Below the pieces are notes generated by a model. That model saw only the letters and a program-made list of their open reading frames with translations, made no database searches and was not told where the DNA came from. A DNA stretch of 64,000 bases from Forficula auricularia (taxonomy: Eukaryota > Arthropoda > Insecta > Dermaptera > Forficulidae). The position numbers and the translations under genes were made by a program. This document shows positions 56,520-64,000 of this stretch, piece by piece. The DNA lies in the NCBI GenBank assembly GCA_024734495.1, contig JALMQS010000099.1, positions 100,469,322-100,533,321 of the forward strand, in the 5' to 3' direction. Numbering within the stretch: position 1 is the first letter of the stretch; the number at the start of each line of letters is the position of its first letter.

Positions 56520-56740
56520 GTTCAAATTATCCCCAATTTCGAATATGGCCCGCGTCTGTGGAGAGGGCCTACAAGCATTTCGCCACTCTATTATGCAATT
56601 CAAAAAAGTGTCCAATCAATTTAATAATAGATATATTCTTATCTAATCCAGTCTATTTCCTAGAACATCGTAGAACCGTCAAAGATAATACCATAGTGTT
56701 TGTTCTGGCGTGTTAAATTCAATAATCCCCTTTATTTCAG
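56520..56740 (+). pseudogene. CR1/Jockey-like LINE fragment, strongly decayed
   Basis: The frame shows FEYGPRLWRGPTSISPLYYA followed by IQKSVQSI, matching EYGSHLWRGASKYSLATLDA and IQKRAVRLI of the 10.7-kb element, and further on EHRRTVKDN in place of AHRRDVSAL. Several stops. It is the oldest of the three copies. Confidence 0.6.
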
Positions 56741-58199
56741 AAGGGTTGTGTTCGAGAATCGAACTCTAGTGTCAAAATTAACGATCCGGACCCACCCTAC
56801 TGATCGAAATAATTCATTCTATCTCGGATCTAGTAGATGACAATCTCTTATGATTCCCTAAGAAATTTAAAGTCTACTACTATCGGCAATGTTGAATCTT
56901 ATAAGGCTTGAAAAGATTTTCCCTTTTTCTTCTAAATTTTCCACTTGAATTAATCTATTCCTCTGCTATCTTTCAGTAAATCGAACGTATTCCCCCCAAG
57001 CATTCATATCAATACTTCTCTTCTCTTGTTTTTTTTTTGGAATATTTCAAAAATACATAAGTCTACCTCAGAAGGTCAGACATGACCCCCACTATATAAA
57101 CTCTTCATATGAAAACACAATGAAAATTAAAAATAAAATATATGCAATCCATGTTTTTCCATCAATTTGACAGTTACGGTGAATTTTCTCTGACAAGCAT
57201 TGTTATTTCAAAGCAAAGGAGCTTTATATTTTAAACGGAATTCTATACCGCAATAAAAAGTAGAAAATACACGCGAAATCTTTCATAAAAGGATCATTTT
57301 ACTAAAAAAAAGATACAAAAGACGAGATTTATATTTATTATAATTTTTATTTTTGTGTATTATATATATAAATTTTAACTCTTTGATGTTGTTTGCTGTG
57401 CTGTAATTTACTTTAATTTGTTTTATCTGGTAATTAATTAAATATTATAAAACATTCTGTAATCCCTTTGACTTTTAGTTTTAATCATAAAAATTCAACA
57501 GTTTTCCACTCACTTCAATCCGGAGATGAACTTTAAAGAGGATTTTTCAAATTCATCAACTGTCTAAACTAAAAAAGACCAAGAAGCGCTCTGTTCTTCT
57601 TATTAAGCCATCATGGATCTGATTTATATTTATTTTTATTTGCATTTTCCGCCACTTTTGGGATTTATTTATTCTAGGCATATACCTGCAAAACGACTGA
57701 ATAAATGTATCCTCTAAAAATGAGTAAAACCAGATTTAATGTGATTTTTTAAAATAAATTCAACTTTCTCCAGTGACTCGCTTTTCCAAGTTCGCAAGTA
57801 TGCTTTAAATTGTGGAGCCTTACATCTATAAGACTGATATACACAGGAAAGGGCGAATGGAGCCGCCGTCTTGGATTACCCTATCAAGCATCCACTGACG
57901 CCCCAAACGAAAAACAGCCAGAAGCATGACATTTGTTTTAGATTCGATTAAAATGGAAAAAATTAATATTGACATACATCATATAAGCAAAAATAATGAT
58001 TTCCCATATAAGTATTATTTTAAATAGAAACTTATTTGTTGTATTCAATAAAAATAGTATACCTATGCATAGATCAAACTTTACCATGTACCTACTTACA
58101 TTCATAGATCTCAACAGCTTAGTCTTTATTTAAGCTAACACTTAAATGATTAATATTTATCTTTATATGTATTTGGTGTTTGAAAGTAAATTATATTTT

Positions 58200-58920
58200 T
58201 ATTCAGGTCCAAGCGATTTTCCACGCCCCTCCATCTTCTCACCCTCCACAAGACCCAAATCTGCCCTGTCTCGAATACGGCTCTCATCTGTGGAGAGGGG
58301 TCTCCAAATGAGGCGCTCAGAGCTAAAGTGGATCAAGTTAAAAATTTTGATTTTTGCCTATTAATATTTGTTAATGGTGTATTTTTTCAGAAACATGGTG
58401 AATTAAGTCCCTGCTATTGCTATTTTTTAATTTGCTACCCTGGATGCAATTCATAAACGAGCCGTCAGGCTAATTGACGATTCTACCCTCACCGGCTCTC
58501 TCTCGCTAGCACATCGAAGAAATATCTCTGCGCTTTCGCTTTTCTTTAGATAATATCACGGCAGGTGCTCTGATAAGTTGAAATCAGTAATTCACGCCAA
58601 AGCATGGTTTGCACGAAGCACGCGTTTTGTTAATTCCCAACACTCTTTCGCGGTTAAATTATAAAAGTGCCACACCACTTCATTCGCCAATACGTTTGTC
58701 CCCATGACTTCAAAAAACTGGAACTCTCTCCCGGGCTCCATCTTTCCCAGCACTTATAATCTTCAAACCTTCAAAATTCGGGTACACAAAAACCTACGCC
58801 TCAACCCTCTCAATTGATCAACTTTGTCTTCTCTTCGGTAATGCAAGGGTCTTTCGAGATCCAAAGGGGCTTCATCTTACTGGTGCGTATCTTCTTGCAT
58901 TCGATTGCATTAAATTGATT
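58200..58920 (+). pseudogene. CR1/Jockey-like LINE 3' part with a 120-bp insertion
   Basis: DNA-level match to 11187-11780, from TTCAGGTCCAAGCGATTTTnC to the 3' end GCATTCGATTGCATTAAA. At about 58309-58430 an unrelated AT-rich piece interrupts the match between GTCTCCAAATGA and GCTACCCTGGATGCAATTCA. Point stops and frameshifts follow. The poly(A) is lost. Confidence 0.75.
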
Positions 58921-59733
58921 GTTTTATTAAGTAAAATATATAAAATATTTTATATAAACAATAAAAAAAACATGTAATAAAAATTCAAATAGAAATTCTC
59001 CCATTAGCATTTGAAAATTTGAAAAATAGTTGGTTTAAGAAAGAATAATAAAGCAACTAATAATTATTTATAGTTTTATTCTTCTTTCATATAGAAATTA
59101 TTTTTCAAATTTTCAATTGAAAAGGAGAATTTGCTTCAAAACATTTAGAATTTTTATTAAACATTTTTCGATTGTTCTAATAGAGAATAATATTTATTTT
59201 ATTTGTATATTGGTGGTTAATATTGATTCTTTCAATTCTAATCTGTTTATAGTTTTTAAAATGTACCTCCACCTGGATTTACAATAAAATAAAGCCCTGA
59301 TATTAAAAATCTAATATGACTGTTATTAACATCTGTTTGATTTTACCATTAAATAAATAAATTAAAAATTAAAATAAAATATATGTACCATATATATATA
59401 TAGAGAGAGAAATTCAATTATTATTTGCTTATTATCTATCTATAAATAATTTATTTAATATTTAACTTTAAGAGAGTGGATAAAGAGAAACGAGAAGGAC
59501 TTTATAAAGTGAATCGTTGTTTGCGTCTTTTTTTGCCTTTATTTATAAAGTATATTATTTTTTATTTAATTTGATTTCTATTTTTTTATTTTTCAACAAA
59601 TTCTGAATTCTTCCGTATTGTCTAGATCAGGTAGACTGTTCATATTTCATATCGAACTATCGCTTCTTTTCAAATACATAATCCTTAAAATACAATTCTA
59701 GGAAAACGACAAATTATTATCCGAGTTTATCCA

Positions 59734-59800
59734 TTTGGATTTTTATCTCTCCCAATATCGTCGTTGAAACGATGGTTGAGTGTGGGAGATAAAAATCTAA
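59734..59800 (+). ncRNA. MicroRNA-precursor-like hairpin
   Basis: The 5' arm TTTGGATTTTTATCTCTCCC A pairs with the 3' arm TGTGGGAGATAAAAATCTAA A with about 20 pairs, one G-U and a single bulge. The terminal part (ATCGT, loop, ACGAT) pairs again. Total length of about 67 nt, arm lengths and the small imperfect loop fit an animal pre-miRNA. The sequence does not match a miRNA that I can name. It is not part of any repeat recognised in the window, unlike the long foldbacks. Confidence 0.4.
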
Positions 59801-60676
59801 AAACAACCCTTTGGAAAAAAATAACAATTTAAGTGAAAATACAATTTTTTCTTCTTTTTATTTTCTATCTGATCCAATAAAAAAAGTTAACATTGCCAAG
59901 TGCTTAAAAAACTTATCCATCGTTAGAACAACTCTTGATTTTTCTTAACAGTTTAGAGACATCAACGACGATAAGAGGAAGAAAATAAAAATAAAAAAAT
60001 GAGAAAAAAAAGTAAAAGAAAATATTGAGTTTCTAAAAAGCAAAGAAAATAGATTATTATCAATTTATTGTGACCGATCATATATATATATATATATATG
60101 AGGGTCTCTATCTCTCTATATTATTTAGTCTTTGTTGATCAAACTGATGATCAGAAAGAAAATTTCAATCAGATCATTGTGTAGATGGAAAATTAATTAA
60201 AGAACTAAGATTCGCAATCACAGGGGGGATGTTATATTGCACAGAGCTTGTTTAAACCATAGCTAACCGTAGTGGTTCATGAAACCAAAAAGTTTGGCTC
60301 TGATTTATTTATGTATAATACTACAGCATACTTTTATGTAACTGTTTTACTAGTAATGAAGCTGTTTAAGCTTTTATTTTTGTGATTAATTTGATTAAAG
60401 CTTAAATAATACAATATGATTTACATACTACTTACTTTTAAAATAAAATACTTTTCTGGGGGTTTTTATGCCCTCAAAATACTTAGCGATTTGATGTTCT
60501 GTTTCATAAAATTTCTCATCTCCCAAGCCCTGGCAGAGTAGATAGGAAGATCTTTAACAAAGTGAGTAGCTCGAAGAGTCCTTAGACCTAAATATAACAC
60601 CAACATCTAAAGAATAGATATTGTGAACACATCAATATTCAATTTCTGTGCCTGACTAAAAATCGAACCCTCAGAC

Positions 60677-60740
60677 CAGGGGCGTAGCCACGAGGGGGAG
60701 GGGATCAGAACCCCCCTCCAGGGGCAGGGTTCATGGGATG
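60677..60740 (+). repeat. CAGGGGCGTAGCC-type terminal fragment
   Basis: CAGGGGCGTAGCCACGAGGG and GGAGGGGATCAGAACCCCCC are the familiar end of a hAT-like family. The second end was not found. Confidence 0.4.
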
Positions 60741-61447
60741 AGGAATGGCAATGACAAACCGTTTCTTATGGCAAACTAAACGTAATTAAATATATCTCAT
60801 ATGTTTAATCAAGAATTATGTTCTTTTTTTAATTTCTTGAAGTACTGTTTTAATAAAAAAAATTCCCACTAAATATTTTTCTTTGTGGGCTGATTATATT
60901 TATGTAATCATTTGAAGGCGGTTTAGAATTTGAACTGAAACACAGGAAAATAATATTAATACATTTTTAATTTCCCTATTGCTTGCTTTATCGTTAAAGG
61001 TTTTTCCAAAAAATATATTTACTTGTAATTTATCTTCGGTCCGGAGACACCTGGCCACTGCGAGATGATTGTCATAATGCCTTCTGATATATTACAAGTA
61101 TTTTAGATAGATGATTTAGTACAGTCGAAATAAATTCTATTTGATCCATATTCTTACTGAAATAGTTTTCACTTTTTTTCTCTAATCATTGAACTTACAG
61201 GACATACCTGGAATATTTCCGTTAGCAAATAAGAAAAGTACACTCTGAAATAATAGTCAATCAAATGGGATTCATTTTTAATGTAACCTATCTGGTTGTC
61301 TCCAGACAATTAATTATTTTTCTGAATATTCTTGTAATCTGGATCAGATTCTTGCTCAAGTCAAGATTTTTTATATTTTACAAATGTTTTTAGGGTTCAA
61401 TTGGAAAAGTAAAAAGGAATCGACCGCTTGTAGAATGTACTATAGTG

Positions 61448-61471
61448 CGTGTGTGTGTGTGTGTGTGTGTC
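61448..61471. repeat. (GT)n microsatellite
   Basis: About 12 uninterrupted GT dinucleotides. Confidence 0.95.
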
Positions 61472-62989
61472 TCAGGGCATTATCGCTCTTAACTTGAATA
61501 GGATAAAATTTTAATAGTTATATGTATGTATTCATTTTCGAGCAAATCAAAAAGAACAGTAAAATTTAGATCGTTTTGGAGAGGTTTGAAATTTATCTAT
61601 TTATATTTATTTCGATTTAAAATGAGTATATGGGAGATCTAAAAGTTGTCTTTTCTAGGTGACTTAACTTAAAATTATGAAAAAAGTTGCCCATTCTCTC
61701 TTTAATAACGACAAAAAGGAATTTGAAATCTTTAGTAATTTGGAACTTATAAGATGCGGAACCCTCGGTCAGACTCGGACCTGGCCTGCTTTTGTAGCTA
61801 TTCGACTGACTAGAGTCAACTTTTCATATCATTTGGCTATTTCGACTTGTAACTCTTTTTGCACATAAATCGTCCAACATCAGCTCAATATGATGCCACA
61901 AGAAAAGTAGATCTATTAAAATAGAAATCTCATACCCAACTCTGTCTTGTTTTAAAAATAAATAAATAAATAAAATAATAGAAAAAGTTTCTTTGTTTCC
62001 ATTTGGATAGATTTATGGATTTCTTTTCTACTTGGGAAAAGGATAAATCTTCGGATGATGTTTTTCCATTAAATCAACAAAATAATAAAGTTAAAATTTT
62101 GTATACTAGAAAGGAGGGGATGTCATTGCAAACTTTCCACATATATATTTTACCAATAGAGGAAAGATTTCATTTTTCTTTTATTCATTTTGTTTCTTAA
62201 TATAAGTGGCAGTAAGGGGCCTGAATTTAAATTCAAATAGCCAGTTTGTAGTCCAACGAATCGGAACAGAAGTATTATATAGTTTAGGAAAATTTTTTAA
62301 ATTTTCAATCAAAAATTAGAATTTCGATGGATAATTAAAGGTGAACTAAATACTTCTCAATTAACTACAGCACATTAACTTCGAAAATATGATTTTCACA
62401 ACGAATTTTTTATGAGGAAGACAAATTTATAAATTAAACTAGAAAATAAAGAAAAAGTTTTTAATTCCGTCTGGTTCTTGGGTTTACCATTTTTTTTCTT
62501 TATTTACTAATTTAAGTTAATTTAAGTTTATTAGATAGTTGATTCGATGTGTTATAGCTGTAATTCGTATGAAAAGATTGACAACAGCCCTGATTCGATT
62601 TTAGGCACTAGGGTTCGATTTCCAGAAGTAACCTCTCTTGTATCATAAAAACAACCTATCTTGAATCCTAGCTCGGGAATAATCTTCAAAAAACACATTT
62701 TAGATTTTTTGTGCCTTGGGCGTAAAGTTATAGAAAAATACAAATTTTTTCAAAATTCGAAAACCTACTCTACTATAGAAACTATAGTTTCTAAAAGTTC
62801 TGATAGTAATGGATGGCGGAAATGCAAAACCTTTTATCTATATTTTAACATATATTGTAGTTTTCTCTCCTATACTAAGCCCACTTTTTCGTGCAGATGT
62901 TATTTTTAAATTTTGGAAATGAAAAAGTTACAATTTTAGATAAGGAACAAAATTCTCTAGCAATATAACAATATATATATATATCAGTG

Positions 62990-63515
62990 GCCGTTGGTGA
63001 CTTTTCAACCAGGAGATGCAGCTGTACAAAAAGTACCCTTCATTTTTTGAAATTTTATTTTAATCTTCGCTTTTTTCAAATTTCTTCGAATACGGCATCA
63101 TTTTCGTTATTTTTCATTAGATTAAAAAAAATATATTTTGGGACCTTCGCCCCAAACGGATACTGCTTTGTGTAAATGAGGGTCCCTGAGATGGAAATCG
63201 ACCATCTTCCACAATGAATTAGCCTGTCCTATTAGAAAATTTTAAATTTCTCCTAATTCTATTTATATAAGCAAGGTATGACTTGTCTATAGTAATCTTA
63301 GTTATTTTCGATCTCATATATTGGGAGTTCTTAGAAATGTATTGGTCCAAATATTTTTCAATCATCTTTATTTATTCCTTTTTTGTACTAATACTTTTTT
63401 ATTCACTAATTTTTCAGCGAGAACAATTTTTATTCGACTAAAACTACTCTGAACATGTTTTTGACATGCTTGGACTGCAAGATATACCAGGCAGGGACTT
63501 CAAACCTTCTATCCT
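62990..63515 (-). repeat. Dispersed 0.6-kb repeat, copy 2
   Basis: Inverted relative to 33.02-33.62 kb. It begins GTTGGTGACTTTTCAACCAG, includes TTCGAATACGGCATCATTTT and GGGACCTTCGCC, and ends TTTTTGACATGCTTGGACTG with AAGATATACCAGGCAGGGAC. The ORF in it is not a gene. Confidence 0.65.
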
Positions 63516-63682
63516 TGTTCCATGAACTATGCAACAATTTTATATCATTTCATGAATCAATATACATACTTTTCAAAACATAAAATGTTTTTCATAGAAA
63601 TATTTGAAATAACTGATAATAATTTGAAAATTTAAAAGATCCTCCTGAAATTTTGAAGTCGGCTTTCTATATTTATGAATAC

Positions 63683-63736
63683 CCTAAATTTTAGGGATTC
63701 GCCGCGTCCACAGCATCTCTGGACCGCGTGCCACTG
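63683..63736 (-). repeat. DNA-transposon terminus (inverted CAGTGGCACGCGGTCC)
   Basis: GTCCACAGCATCTCTGGACC and GCGTGCCACTG is the inverted counterpart of the terminus at 52.53 kb. Confidence 0.45.
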
Positions 63737-63807
63737 GTATATACCTATATTATATTATATAATAACATTTAGGGAAAGCGGTGTTGGTTTATAGTGAAAC
63801 ATATTAA

Positions 63808-63904
63808 ATATATGAGTTTTTAACTGGTTATAGTGGTATTTCACAAGTAAATTTTATTTGTGAAACACCACTATAACCCGTTAAAAAACTCCTGTGTATA
63901 TATT
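63808..63904. mobile_element. Short foldback element
   Basis: GAGTTTTTAACTGGTTATAG then TGGTATTTCACAAGTAAA pairs with its near-complement TTTGTGAAACACCACTATAA then CCCGTTAAAAAACTC, leaving almost no loop. No ORF; target duplication not determined. Confidence 0.6.
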
Positions 63905-64000
63905 TAAGTTTGAAAGGGGAAATTTTTTTGAAAATTATCTCTCAAATTTAATTATTTTCCTATTAAAATACTTTGTTTACTATCACAATTTCATCAAATA

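Noticed and set aside
62003..62200. 65-codon plus-strand ORF
   Set aside because: No domain, AT-driven composition, no splice or start support.

Overview
The window reads as non-genic (intergenic or intronic) DNA from an AT-rich animal genome, most likely an insect or other arthropod. This rests on the mix of mobile elements: RTE-like and CR1/Jockey-like non-LTR retrotransposons, hAT miniatures, a PIF/Harbinger relative with a MADF-type exon, a Tc1/mariner transposase remnant, and short repeats starting AACCGACTTC. No complete host gene is visible. There are no bacterial operons, no rRNA operon and no CRISPR array. The species cannot be named from the sequence alone.

Layout. 1-2.3 kb: AT-rich DNA with one GC/CpG-rich island (about 1.08-1.22 kb). 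2.3-8.4 kb: a decayed RTE-like reverse transcriptase with another LINE tail inserted in it, a TIR element, a hAT miniature and several palindromic elements. 10.5-11.9 kb: the best-preserved coding stretch, a 318-codon non-LTR reverse transcriptase C-terminus with a poly(A) tail, lying between two arms of an inverted repeat. 13.9-17.1 kb and 41.1-43.1 kb: two copies of a foldback element whose arms are arrays of a 119-bp unit; the first copy carries a second element inserted at a site seen empty in the other copy. 17-33 kb: AT-rich DNA with short repeats, a degenerate 5S-rRNA-like sequence (28.9 kb) and tRNA-like sequences. 28-38 kb: four copies of a G-tract repeat, plus a duplicated protein-coding-looking segment (34.7 and 36.3 kb) of unknown function. 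39.05-41.01 kb: a PIF/Harbinger-like element with TAA target duplications, a MADF-like first exon, and two other elements nested in it. 45-52 kb: more palindromic elements, two RTE tails in opposite orientation and several hAT-like ends. 52.7-64 kb: a third copy of the AACCGACTTC element, two decayed LINE tails, a microRNA-like hairpin (59.7 kb) and terminal repeats.

The most notable signal is a set of palindromic elements carrying hammerhead-ribozyme-like cores (CTGANGA, a stem-loop, then GAAA). One family has six copies, four of them with exact 12-14 bp target-site duplications, and in one copy the core, helix II, a short helix III and a GUC cleavage triplet can all be drawn. Three other repeat families carry the CTGANGA and GAAA boxes with a pairing helix II, and further families carry weaker versions. 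This resembles what is known of hammerheads in Penelope-like elements and animal retrozymes, but self-cleavage and mobility here are inference.
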